7,762 nucleotides of DNA from Acidobacteriaceae bacterium (GCA_030039895.1 JASHUR010000123.1:1-7762); one strand, 5' to 3'. Shown: positions 1 through 7,619, numbered from the stretch's first letter. Numbers and translations are program-made. The notes: a model not told the origin generated them from the letters alone.

Positions 1-1
1 C

Positions 2-1957
2 GAGTGGCTTGTCACCAATGGTATCGGCGGCTACTCGTCTTCAACCGTGGCCGGTATGAATACCCGCCGTTACCACGGTCTGCTGGTTGCTGCCACCAAA
101 CCTCCGCTGGGGCGAATCGTGATGTTGTCGCAACTCGAGGACGCCATACTCGTCGACGGCAAAAGGTTTGACCTGTCGACCAATATGTACGCGGGCAGCG
201 TTGTCCATCCCGCCGGCCACATGAATCTGGCCCGGTTTCAGCTGGAGCCATTTCCGGTCTTCACCTATGCCCAGGACGACTGGGAACTCGACAAATCGAT
301 CTTCATGGTTCATGGAGAAAACACCGCCGTCGTCGAATACACGTTCAGGAGAAAATCGCCGGGGCTGAGCCTGTCACTGGAAGTAAGGCCGCTGATTGCC
401 TTCAGGGACTACCACGGGACGACCCACGAAAATTCCCAGCTCAACCGGACGGTGGAGCAGACGCCGGAATATGTTGAAGTTCATCCTTACGAAACCCTCC
501 CCCGGCTGTATCTGGCCCATGACTCCGCCATCGTTCAGATCGACGGCTACTGGTACAAAAATTTTGAATACGAACAGGAGCGCGCGCGCGGTCTCGACTT
601 CATAGAAGATCTCTTCAGCCCGCTCATCTTCAAAGCGGACATGAAGGAAGGACGCTTTGCCCTTGTGGCCTCCACCGCTCCGCGATCGACGGCCCAGGTA
701 GCGGAGTACCGCCGCGCAGAGTTGTCGCGGCGGTCCATCGCGCACTTTAATTACCGCGCCAATTTCGGAAGCTCCGATCTGATCCCGACTCTGTACCGTG
801 CCGCCGAACAATTCATCGTCACGCGGGCGCCGTATAAAACGCTGCTTGCCGGCTACCACTGGTTCAGTGACTGGGGCAGGGACACGATGATTTCGCTCCC
901 CGGACTGCTTCTTGCGACAGATCATCCCGATCTTGCCCGGGAAATCCTTCTTGAGTACGTCCGCTACATCGACGGGGGAATGTTGCCGAACCGGTTCCCG
1001 GACTCCGGTGAAACTCCCGAATACAACACTGTGGATGCAACGCTCTGGTTCTTCGAGGCGGTTCGCCAGTATCTGGCCTACCGCAAAGATGACGAATGGC
1101 GTACCCAGGCCCTCCAATTGATCCGCGAATCTCTCTACGCCCCGCTGAAAGGCATTGTGCGCGCACACATCGCAGGTACGCGGTTCGGGATTCGCGCGGA
1201 CGAGGAGGGATTTCTCTGGGCCGGCGACGGCCAGATCCAGCTTACGTGGATGGACGCCCGGGTTGGCGACCTGTCGATCACCCCGAGAGCGGGCAGGCCC
1301 GTGGAGATTCAGGCGCTCTGGCACAATGCTCTGCGGGTTCTGGAAGACCTGGGCAGGATGCTGGGCGACAATATCGGAGCAGACTCCTGTGCGGAGCTTG
1401 CCGGAAAGCTGCGGGCCGGCTTCGAGCGCGTCTTCTGGCTCGATCAGCAAGAGCATCTCCGCGATGTCGCCGGCCTGTCGGAACACGACAACTCGCTGCG
1501 CCCCAATCAGATCTTTGCCGTCAGCCTCCATTACCCTTTGCTCAAGGGAGATCGCGCGCGCAGCGTGGTCAGCACCGTGGAGAACGAGCTTCTCACTCCC
1601 TACGGTCTGCGCACGCTCTCGCCAAAGGACGAAAAATATCGCGGGCGCTATGGGGGCGACACCTGGAGCCGCGATAACGCATACCACCAGGGGACGGTGT
1701 GGCCATGGCTTGCCGGGCCCTTTTTCTTCGCCAAGCTGAATGCCTGCGACTCTGTCGATGAGGTGCTGCCGCAAATCGACGCATGGCTCGATGCATTCGC
1801 CGTGCACCTCCGCGACGCCGGGCTGGGACAGATCTCCGAGATATTTGATGGCGACTATCCGCATAGCCCGCAGGGCTGCATCGCGCAGGCATGGAGCGTG
1901 GCCGAGATTCTTCGCCTGGCAAAAATGGTTTCCAGGCATCCCAGCAGAAAGCGATAA
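2..1957 (+). CDS. Glycogen debranching enzyme (amylo-alpha-1,6-glucosidase, GH133-type), 5'-truncated
   Basis: Hydrolyses alpha-1,6 branch points of glycogen or related alpha-glucans, presumably in the cytoplasm. The reading frame is open from base 2, with 651 codons in the window before TAA at 1955-1957. The first residues (EWLVTNGIGGY, then NTRRYHGLLVA at in-window residues 17-27) are the usual beginning of the bacterial GDE N-terminal domain, so probably only about 10-30 codons are missing. The ATG at 47 is internal to this conserved block and is not the start. The C-terminal (alpha/alpha)6-type catalytic region runs from about residue 255 to 640. It has HWFSDWGRDTMISLPG (Asp290, Asp294), LTWMDAR (414-420), YHQGTVWPW (561-569) and SEIFDGDYPHSPQGC (Glu613). 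By analogy with the yeast debranching enzyme, an Asp of the DWGRD block and Glu613 are the likely acid/base pair; that mapping is inferred. No lesion is visible. A separate transferase domain, as in eukaryotic debranching enzymes, is absent, as is normal for the bacterial form. Confidence 0.95.
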   Translation, partial: EWLVTNGIGGYSSSTVAGMNTRRYHGLLVAATKPPLGRIVMLSQLEDAILVDGKRFDLSTNMYAGSVVHPAGHMNLARFQLEPFPVFTYAQDDWELDKSIFMVHGENTAVVEYTFRRKSPGLSLSLEVRPLIAFRDYHGTTHENSQLNRTVEQTPEYVEVHPYETLPRLYLAHDSAIVQIDGYWYKNFEYEQERARGLDFIEDLFSPLIFKADMKEGRFALVASTAPRSTAQVAEYRRAELSRRSIAHFNYRANFGSSDLIPTLYRAAEQFIVTRAPYKTLLAGYHWFSDWGRDTMISLPGLLLATDHPDLAREILLEYVRYIDGGMLPNRFPDSGETPEYNTVDATLWFFEAVRQYLAYRKDDEWRTQALQLIRESLYAPLKGIVRAHIAGTRFGIRADEEGFLWAGDGQIQLTWMDARVGDLSITPRAGRPVEIQALWHNALRVLEDLGRMLGDNIGADSCAELAGKLRAGFERVFWLDQQEHLRDVAGLSEHDNSLRPNQIFAVSLHYPLLKGDRARSVVSTVENELLTPYGLRTLSPKDEKYRGRYGGDTWSRDNAYHQGTVWPWLAGPFFFAKLNACDSVDEVLPQIDAWLDAFAVHLRDAGLGQISEIFDGDYPHSPQGCIAQAWSVAEILRLAKMVSRHPSRKR

Positions 1958-2017
1958 CCCAGATTATGCGTGGCATGCGAATTCCGATGATCAATCCAAA
2001 TAACTTCACAACGAAGC

Positions 2018-2021
2018 GAGG
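2018..2021 (+). promoter_or_regulatory. Shine-Dalgarno (GAGG) deciding the TTG start of the phosphatase gene
   Basis: GAGG lies 8 bases before the TTG at 2030. The only nearby in-frame ATG (2051, codon 8) has no purine-rich element at a suitable distance, so the TTG is the better start. Either start leaves a positively charged n-region and hydrophobic core, so the signal peptide does not separate the two. Confidence 0.6.
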
Positions 2022-2029
2022 CAACTGAA

Positions 2030-3979
2030 TTGCTCCCGGCACTGTTCCGTATGAGCTGGCGCAACCGATGGGCGCTGGCGGCTTTGCTTGTCTTTCTTGG
2101 AGTGCGCACACCGGTCCTGAGCGCCGCACCCGTCGCGGTGACACAGTGGCACTCCGGCTTGGTTGAACTGAATCAGGGCTGGCTCGAACACGACGGCGAC
2201 AACCCCGAGTGGGCCCGCGCCGAGTTCGATGACAGCACATGGAACACGGTGGACCTGGAGGATCTGGGACCCGCTCTGCAAGGTTGGCACTGGTATCGGC
2301 GTCGCGTGAATTTTGGACCCGATAAACATGATCTGCGCCTGCTGATTGCCGGGGGCGTTGGAACCTACGAAGTGTTCATTAACGGAATCCGGGTGCCGGG
2401 TCCGACCCTCCGTTCCTCTGTTTTCGTCGGCAGGCCCGTAGAGGCCGTTTTCCCGGTCCATTCCTCCGATGGCGTTTTCGAAATCGCTCTAAGAACGCGG
2501 ATTCCACCCAGCTATAGCGCCTGGCATCTGCCCCAGTTCACAAGTGTGACGATGGGACTTCCCACCGCCATCGAATATGAAATGCAGGCCCTCGAGAGCC
2601 AGCGCCTATACGGACTCGGGCCTTCCGTTTTTATCAACCTGTTGCTTTGCATTGCGGGCATATGCGCCCTGGCCCTCTACAGTTTTCAGCCAACCGAGCG
2701 GGAATATATTTGTCTCGGGCTTTACCTTTTGCTGGTGGGGATCTCGAACGGTCTTTCCATGCTCCAATCCTCCGGACTCGTGCCGCTATCTGCAAATTTC
2801 CTGATTGCCGATCCCCTCATTTATGCATGGGTCATCGCCCAGATCGAATTCACATACAGCTTTGCCGGCCGGCGCGTGGGCCGAATCTGGCGGATCTACG
2901 AAGCGTCTCTTCTCATCGGTCCGATACTTGCCGTTCTTGTCTGGTCCGGTCGATTTCCGAGCGATACCTATGCATTGATTGAAGCAGCCGTGACAGCTCC
3001 GGTCGGACTACTGTTATCCATCCTGCTGTTCATCTGGTATCGCAAAGGCAACCGCGAGGCCGGCTGGCTCATTCTTCCCAGCCTTGCTCCTGCAGTTACA
3101 ACCGCCCTCTTCGACCTCGGGACGGCGTCGATCACCCTGGGCTGGCAACCGTTCAATTTCCTGGTTGAAGCAATCCGCATAGGGCCGATGGGCCTTCAAC
3201 TGGTCGATACGGGATCCCTTGTGTTCTTGCTCTCCATAGCTGCTGTGATGTTCTTCCGCTTCTGCCGCGTAGTTCGTGAGCAGGCCCGCACCGCAGCGGA
3301 ATTGGCTGCCGCGCGCGAAATGCAACAGCACCTCGTTCCGGCTATGCTTCCGTCTCTGCCGAATTACGAGATCGAGGCGGCCTATCTTCCCGCCCGCGAG
3401 GTAGGCGGTGATTTTTTTCAGGTTCTTCCTCGGCCCGACGGGTCCATTCTGGTCGTGATCGGAGACGTCAGCGGCAAGGGGCTGGGAGCTGCGATGACCG
3501 GGGCCTTCGCGATCGGCGCGCTCCACGCGCTTGCGGCTGAGATCTCGGATCCGCCGCAGCTTCTTAGCCTGTGGAACCGCGAGCTCCTGCGCGGAAAAGA
3601 CAACGAATTCATCACTTGTCTTTGTGTCAGGCTCAGTCCTGATGGGCAAATGACAATTTCCAACGCGGGCCATTTGCCCTTCTATAGGAATAGCGAGGAG
3701 CTCACAAGCGAAGGCGGCCCTCCGCTGGGCTTGTTCCCCGATTTGGTTTATTCGGAATCACGTTTTGAATTCAATTGCGGCGACAGTCTCATTCTGCTGT
3801 CGGACGGCGTCGTCGAGGCCAGAGATGCAAACGACGAATTGTTTGGATTTGAGCGAACTCAGGCACTCGCCGGTAATTCCGCTCACGAGATAGCCTCCGC
3901 CGCACAGCAATTCGGTCAGGAAGACGACATAACAGTTCTCAAACTCAGGCATACTCCGATCGAGCCCTGCGCCGTTTAG
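2030..3979 (+). CDS. Membrane-bound 7TM PP2C/SpoIIE-type Ser/Thr phosphatase with periplasmic jelly-roll sensor domain
   Basis: Probable signal-transducing phosphatase, 649 residues from a TTG start. A signal peptide (about residues 9-32: RNRW, hydrophobic core, then LSA-AP) is followed by an exported domain at about 38-185. This domain has features of galactose-binding/GH2-like jelly rolls: GWLEHDGDNPEWA, FDDSTWNTVDL, WYRRRV and YEVFINGIRVPG. Seven hydrophobic segments span about 193-415, giving a 7TMR-DISM-like layout with the C-terminus in the cytoplasm. A short Ala/Glu-rich linker (about 417-440) leads to the phosphatase domain (about 440-645). All expected acidic metal-binding motifs are present: GGDFF (Asp461), IGDVSGKG (Asp479), LLSDGVVEA (Asp592) and GQEDDITV (Asp632/633). 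The domain is therefore probably active. Members of this output family usually dephosphorylate an anti-anti-sigma (STAS) partner; none is encoded in the window. The gene is 72 bases behind the debranching enzyme on the same strand with no clear terminator between them, so co-transcription is plausible. The ligand is unknown. Confidence 0.92.
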   Translation: MLPALFRMSWRNRWALAALLVFLGVRTPVLSAAPVAVTQWHSGLVELNQGWLEHDGDNPEWARAEFDDSTWNTVDLEDLGPALQGWHWYRRRVNFGPDKHDLRLLIAGGVGTYEVFINGIRVPGPTLRSSVFVGRPVEAVFPVHSSDGVFEIALRTRIPPSYSAWHLPQFTSVTMGLPTAIEYEMQALESQRLYGLGPSVFINLLLCIAGICALALYSFQPTEREYICLGLYLLLVGISNGLSMLQSSGLVPLSANFLIADPLIYAWVIAQIEFTYSFAGRRVGRIWRIYEASLLIGPILAVLVWSGRFPSDTYALIEAAVTAPVGLLLSILLFIWYRKGNREAGWLILPSLAPAVTTALFDLGTASITLGWQPFNFLVEAIRIGPMGLQLVDTGSLVFLLSIAAVMFFRFCRVVREQARTAAELAAAREMQQHLVPAMLPSLPNYEIEAAYLPAREVGGDFFQVLPRPDGSILVVIGDVSGKGLGAAMTGAFAIGALHALAAEISDPPQLLSLWNRELLRGKDNEFITCLCVRLSPDGQMTISNAGHLPFYRNSEELTSEGGPPLGLFPDLVYSESRFEFNCGDSLILLSDGVVEARDANDELFGFERTQALAGNSAHEIASAAQQFGQEDDITVLKLRHTPIEPCAV

Positions 3980-4172
3980 CGCCTCGGACACAATCTTAAA
4001 ATCCGACCGTCCGGCCTCTTGGATAGTCGGAGTACCGAAGCAAAGCCACCTTCCTGGCACACAACTTCCGGCTTGCCGGCGATCCTTCAGGACCCCGCCT
4101 AACGCAAAGCCCAGCCTTGCGGCTGGGCTTCCGCTTTCTGATCACACTCTAAGATTTGTTGTACCCGCCACG
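3980..4172. other. Convergent intergenic region
   Basis: This is the 193-base gap between the converging phosphatase and secreted-protein genes. Besides the strong hairpin at 4107-4130 it holds two weak inverted repeats: TCCGAC (4002-4007) with GTCGGA (4026-4031) across an 18-base loop, and CCGG-CTTG-CCGG at 4068-4079. I see no small gene with a credible start and ribosome binding site, and no RNA gene. Confidence 0.6.
4107..4130. terminator. Bidirectional intrinsic terminator-like hairpin
   Basis: A perfect 10-bp stem, AAGCCCAGCC paired with GGCTGGGCTT, closes a 4-base loop (TTGC on +, GCAA on -, the latter a GNRA tetraloop). It lies 127 bases after the phosphatase stop and 42 bases after the stop of the - strand gene, so it can end transcription from both sides. 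The following T-tracts are weak: TTCCGCTTTCT on + and CTTTGCGTT on -. Confidence 0.75.
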
Positions 4173-7100
4173 TCAGGGCTTGACGTTGATCGTGATGGTC
4201 GCAGTGGCCTGAGTGTAATCAGTGGTGTCGGTTGGGAAGAAGGTGACCGAAAGAGTGTTGCTCCCTTCGGGCAGGACGGTCCCTGCATCGGGTGAATAGA
4301 CAAAGGTGCCGGGCACAGAGGCAGTGGCGTCGAGCTGAACGCCGCTGAGCGGAGTGCCGTACTCGATCGCGCCCGGCTTCAGCCAGGTGATTTTGGGAAC
4401 GGCCGGGTTGACCTGCAGATTGACCGAGCCCGTTGCTGAGGTGTAGTTGCTGGTGTTCGACGGAGTGAAGACCACAGTAAGCGTCTGCGTGCCCGCCCCA
4501 AGCACCGTGCCCTTGGCTGGTGTGTAGGTAAAGGTGCCGGGAACTTTGTCCCCGTTGAACGTGGCCGTAGCATCCAGTTGCGCATCGCCCAGCGCGGTTC
4601 CGTACGTGATGGCCGCGGGCGCTGCCCAGCCGATGACCGGGGTGGATGAGGTGACCAGAATAGAGACAGAAGCCTTCGCCGTCGTGTAGTCGGTGGTATC
4701 GGTTGGAGTGAAGGTCACTTTCAGGGTCTGGGTTCCACCAGCAAGCACCGTGCCTGCCGCAGGCGAGTAAGTAAAGGTGCCGGGGATGGTGGAAGTAGCA
4801 TCCAGCTGGCTGGCGCCTAGCGGCGTGCCATAGGAGATCGGCGCCGGCGCTGCCCAGGAGAGCACGGGCGTCGCCTCGTCCACAGTGATCGTAGTCGTGA
4901 CCGTCTGCTGCGTGTAGTCGGTCGAGTCAGTCGGAGTAAAGGTGACGGAAAGCGTCTGAGCTCCAGCCGTCAGCACCGTGCCTGCCGCGGGCGAATACAC
5001 GAACGACCCAGGCACAGATGCGGTTGCGTCGAGCTGGGTGCCGCTGAGTGGCGTTCCGTAGGTGATGGCTGCGGGTTTATTCCAGGTGACCTTCGGCGTC
5101 GCCTGGTTCACCTGCAGGATGACCGATGCAGAAACGGGGCTGAAGCCGACGGTGTTCGAAGGCGTGAACAGCACCGAGAGCGTCTGCGCCCCCGCGCTGA
5201 GAACCGTTCCCGCAGCGGGCGTATAGGTGAAAGTCCCGGGGACCTTCGTGCCGTTGTAGGAGGCGGTTGCATCCAGCTGCTTCCCGTTCAGCGCCGTTCC
5301 GTAGGCGATGGCTGCGGGTGCCGGCCAGGTGATGACAGGCGCGGGAGGTTCCGCAGTCGTCGTCTGAGTGAGCGTGGCGCCGAGATAACTGCCCTGTGCC
5401 GGCCAGGTCGCGGTCAGCATGCAAGTGCCGCTCGGCGCGGTGATTGTAATGGTCGTGCCGCTGTTGCTGCACGCGCCACTGGCGCTGATAACGGGCGTAG
5501 CGCCGGAGTTGGTAGTCGCCGAGACGACGAAGGTGGAGTATTCCGGAGCGGTGGCCGGAGCGCCGGTGAAGGTGACGGTGGGCGCGACCTGGGGCGCGAA
5601 GTTAGCAGTGATCGACTGTGGCCCATCCATGACCAGAGTCAGCGGATTGCTCGTGGATGTTGTCGTGCCGGTGAAATTAACAAAGTAGTATCCGGTGTTC
5701 GGAGTCGCGGTGACCACGGCATCCGTCCCGGCGGGGATGTACCCGCCCGCGCTGACCGTACCTCCGGCTCCGGCCGCCGTGGTAAGCAGATAGGCGGTGG
5801 AGAAGGTCGCCGAGTAGACAGCGGAAGTAGAGGGAGCGGTCACCGGGTCGGAGGTGGAGGTGGTGCCGTCCTGCCATTGGGTCAGCGTGTACTGGGTGCC
5901 GGTGGGGCCTTGCGGAGAAACGACGCTGAGGGTGCAGGCGCTGTCCGGCGTCCAGACAAGAGTGACGGGAGTGTTGTAGGTGCCCGGAGTACAGCCGGTA
6001 CCGGCGGTGGTCACGGCCAGGCCGGAGGGCGAGGTGGTAATGGTGGCGCTGCCGGCCGGCAGAGACGGCGCCAGGGACACGCCCTTGAAGTTGGAGTCGG
6101 GCGGTGCAGTGTCAAGAAGGGTAAACGACGTGCCCGGATTGGTCGTCGTGCTCAGACTGTCGGTGATTCCGTACAGATACGTCGGGTCCAGATCGGAGAT
6201 GGTGTAGTTGGTTACGTAAAGGTAGACATTGCCGCCGGAGACCACCCCGGCCAAACCATAAAGGCCCGAGGTGCCCGATGTATCGGCGGAATTGACTTGG
6301 GGGTTCTCGACCAGATTGAGGCCCTGGTAGAGCGTATACGCGAGTGACCAGGTTCCCGAGCCGTCCGCCGCGCTGTTGATCCACTTCTGTAGGCCGCCAT
6401 CGCCGACGTGGTTGCTGTTCGAAGTATTCTTGGGGTTGCCGCTGTCGGTCACGTACAGCACCGTGGGGCTGGCGAAGAAGTAATTCACCGGGCTCAGGTT
6501 GGTCGACGCGCCTGCGTTGAAGGCGTTGCCGTTGCTGGTTGCGCCTGAAGTGAGCGTCACCTTGCCCGTGCCGCCTGTATTGCCCCAGCCGGACAGAAGA
6601 TTCGGGCCGCCCGTGTCTCCAGTGGGAGGAGTGGTTGGCGTAAACAGGCTCGTCGCCGGAGGCGTGCCCAGCGTTCCGATCAGGGAACGGTTATCGCTCT
6701 TGCCTTCGGTGCTGTCGATGGAGATGTAGAGAGTGTTGTTATAGATCTGCACATCGCGAGTGTCCTGCGCAATGTACGAGCCGGTGTAACCCGTACCGAC
6801 ACAGGTGGACGTGGGAACGGCGTCACCGCCGGTAATCGCAGTAGGAGCGTTGTTCGGCGTGCCCAGAGGAGTATAGAAGACGCCACCGGTCAAATCGCAG
6901 CCGCTTCCCTGGCCGGAAACGTACGCATAGGTGAGGCCGTCGGCCGTATAGATGCTACGCGGGTTGTTCGTATTGAAGATGTTGTAGAGGGCGGTCGAGG
7001 AATTTACGTTCCCGTAGGGATCGATAAGCGCGATCACCCGCGGAACCGCCGTGTAGCTCTGCCCGGTCAGGCTGCCGGACTGGGCGAGTGCGCCCGAAGG

Positions 7101-7580
7101 GGCGGCTCCGTAAGGGTCCAGGGTGAACCCGGGGTAGTAGGCGGCGTCGAAGGTTGGGGCGTCAATCCCGTAACCCATGAGGGTGAGATATTGGCCGGTA
7201 CCGGAAAGCTGCAGGGTGCCTTCAGACGAAGACCCGTACTCGCCGGAGACGGGGAAATTGGCATTGGCGGCCGCCTGCGGGAGGACGAGTGAATTGACGA
7301 AGGTTACGCTGGACGTGCCGCTCGGCGTGTACTGGAAAAGAGTGAGAGGCGCCGCCTGATTGTCTCCGTAGCCGCCGTAGGTGCTGTTGCCGGAGCCGGT
7401 TCCGGTACCGTCGGTGACGGAGGTGCAGGTGCCGCCATGCACTCCGCAGCCCTCGACCACGACGACGAGGTTGCCGGGGGTGAAAAACGGCGCCTCCTGG
7501 GCAAATATGCTGCGCTGGCCGATGGCAAGCACGGGCAACAGGGCGAGAGACACGAGTATCCTGCGGTTCAGTTTGAACAT
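4173..7580 (-). CDS. Large secreted protein: beta-propeller-like N-terminal region, InlB-like repeats and five C-terminal Ig-like repeats
   Basis: 1135 residues, function unknown, predicted to be exported. The start is ATG at 7578-7580, with AAGGAAG 6 bases upstream. A signal peptide (MFKLNRR, then SLALLPVLAIG) is probably cleaved after SIFA (Ala27). Residues 29 to about 508 begin FFTPGNLVVV and include LTLFQYTPSG, SEGTLQLSGTGQYLTL, VPRVIALIDPYG, NPRSIYTADG, DGGLQKWINS and GLYGLAG. These blade-like strands resemble beta-propeller proteins; this is inference. Residues 512-663 form two InlB/'bacterial repeat'-like units: ITTSPSGLAV...WQDGTTS, then GGTVSAGGYIPAGTDAVVTATPNTGYYFVNFTG...ITANF. Residues 665-743 are one Ig-like domain with Cys704 and Cys720. 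Residues 749-1135 are five tandem Ig-like repeats. There are eight cysteines in four close pairs after the signal peptide, compatible with disulfides. The protein is rich in Thr, Ser, Gly and Pro. No LPXTG, PEP-CTERM, autotransporter or transmembrane C-terminus is visible; it stops at the end of the last repeat. Adhesion or a matrix/surface role is the likeliest guess. Confidence 0.88.
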   Translation of the reverse strand: MFKLNRRILVSLALLPVLAIGQRSIFAQEAPFFTPGNLVVVVEGCGVHGGTCTSVTDGTGTGSGNSTYGGYGDNQAAPLTLFQYTPSGTSSVTFVNSLVLPQAAANANFPVSGEYGSSSEGTLQLSGTGQYLTLMGYGIDAPTFDAAYYPGFTLDPYGAAPSGALAQSGSLTGQSYTAVPRVIALIDPYGNVNSSTALYNIFNTNNPRSIYTADGLTYAYVSGQGSGCDLTGGVFYTPLGTPNNAPTAITGGDAVPTSTCVGTGYTGSYIAQDTRDVQIYNNTLYISIDSTEGKSDNRSLIGTLGTPPATSLFTPTTPPTGDTGGPNLLSGWGNTGGTGKVTLTSGATSNGNAFNAGASTNLSPVNYFFASPTVLYVTDSGNPKNTSNSNHVGDGGLQKWINSAADGSGTWSLAYTLYQGLNLVENPQVNSADTSGTSGLYGLAGVVSGGNVYLYVTNYTISDLDPTYLYGITDSLSTTTNPGTSFTLLDTAPPDSNFKGVSLAPSLPAGSATITTSPSGLAVTTAGTGCTPGTYNTPVTLVWTPDSACTLSVVSPQGPTGTQYTLTQWQDGTTSTSDPVTAPSTSAVYSATFSTAYLLTTAAGAGGTVSAGGYIPAGTDAVVTATPNTGYYFVNFTGTTTSTSNPLTLVMDGPQSITANFAPQVAPTVTFTGAPATAPEYSTFVVSATTNSGATPVISASGACSNSGTTITITAPSGTCMLTATWPAQGSYLGATLTQTTTAEPPAPVITWPAPAAIAYGTALNGKQLDATASYNGTKVPGTFTYTPAAGTVLSAGAQTLSVLFTPSNTVGFSPVSASVILQVNQATPKVTWNKPAAITYGTPLSGTQLDATASVPGSFVYSPAAGTVLTAGAQTLSVTFTPTDSTDYTQQTVTTTITVDEATPVLSWAAPAPISYGTPLGASQLDATSTIPGTFTYSPAAGTVLAGGTQTLKVTFTPTDTTDYTTAKASVSILVTSSTPVIGWAAPAAITYGTALGDAQLDATATFNGDKVPGTFTYTPAKGTVLGAGTQTLTVVFTPSNTSNYTSATGSVNLQVNPAVPKITWLKPGAIEYGTPLSGVQLDATASVPGTFVYSPDAGTVLPEGSNTLSVTFFPTDTTDYTQATATITINVKP
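4176..5336 (-). repeat. Five tandem Ig-like repeats (73-81 residues each) within the secreted protein
   Basis: Coding repeats in N-to-C order are R1 5094-5336 (81 residues), R2 4866-5093 (76), R3 4638-4865 (76), R4 4395-4637 (81) and R5 4176-4394 (73). Each has W..PA.I.YGT.L...QLDATA, PGTF.Y.PAAGTVL, QTL.V.FTPT(D/S)(T/N) and a closing beta strand. R1 and R4 share a five-residue insert (YNGTK / FNGDK) before VPGTFTYTP, and FTPSNT in place of FTPTDT. R2, R3 and R5 lack the insert. The copies are diverged at DNA level, so this is an old array rather than a recent expansion. Repeats of this look are common in exported Acidobacteriota proteins (remembered knowledge). Confidence 0.9.
5337..6050 (-). 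other. InlB-like pair plus single Ig-like domain in the secreted protein
   Basis: This codes for residues 511-748, between the N-terminal region and the five-repeat array. The first unit (512-594) has Cys530 and Cys549 and ends WQDGTTSTSDPV...YSATF. The second (595-663) has the GG.V..GGYIPAGT.V..TATPNTGYYFVNF...ITANF pattern typical of divergent InlB B-repeats. An Ig-like domain (665-743) with SGACSNSG, SGTCMLTATW and GSYLGATLTQTTTA follows. The boundaries are by eye. Confidence 0.65.
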
Positions 7581-7586
7581 TTGGAT

Positions 7587-7593
7587 CTTCCTT
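7587..7593 (-). promoter_or_regulatory. Shine-Dalgarno of the secreted-protein gene
   Basis: On the - strand AAGGAAG lies 6 bases before the ATG at 7580. It supports this start, which also gives a textbook signal peptide. The element overlaps the remnant third copy of the 12-bp tandem repeat immediately upstream. Confidence 0.75.
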
Positions 7594-7619
7594 GACGCTG
7601 AAATTGACGCTGAAATTGA
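7592..7619 (-). repeat. 12-bp tandem repeat in the leader, abutting the ribosome binding site
   Basis: On the + strand TTGACGCTGAAA occurs perfectly twice (7592-7603 and 7604-7615) and is followed by a partial third copy, TTGA (7616-7619). Read on the - strand the unit is TTTCAGCGTCAA, in the untranslated leader of the secreted-protein gene, running directly into its Shine-Dalgarno. Confidence 0.9.

Noticed and set aside
374..1939. 521-codon open frame on the - strand, antisense to the debranching enzyme
   Set aside because: It lies wholly inside a well-conserved GH133 gene, shows no recognisable domain, and is rich in Arg, Pro and Ala as expected for an antisense shadow of GC-rich coding DNA.
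1958..2029. Possible promoter or terminator between the debranching enzyme and the phosphatase
   Set aside because: I saw no stable hairpin with a T-tract and no paired -35/-10 hexamers at normal spacing in these 72 bases.
3758..4060. 100-codon - strand open frame spanning the phosphatase 3' end and the intergenic region
   Set aside because: Most of it overlaps the conserved C-terminus of the phosphatase antisense, it has no recognisable motif, and its start lacks a good Shine-Dalgarno.
4031..4060. GAAGCAAAGCCACC segment recalling part of the c-di-GMP-I (GEMM) riboswitch core
   Set aside because: The rest of the GEMM core, including its first helix and tetraloop/receptor, is missing. It also lies at the 3' end of both neighbouring genes rather than in a leader. 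The related GCAAAGCC at 4104-4111 is part of the terminator region and looks coincidental.
5877..6347. 156-codon + strand open frame opposite the secreted-protein gene
   Set aside because: Its Gly/Arg-rich composition is what results from reading the Thr/Ser/Pro-rich sense gene backwards; no ribosome binding site or known motif supports it.
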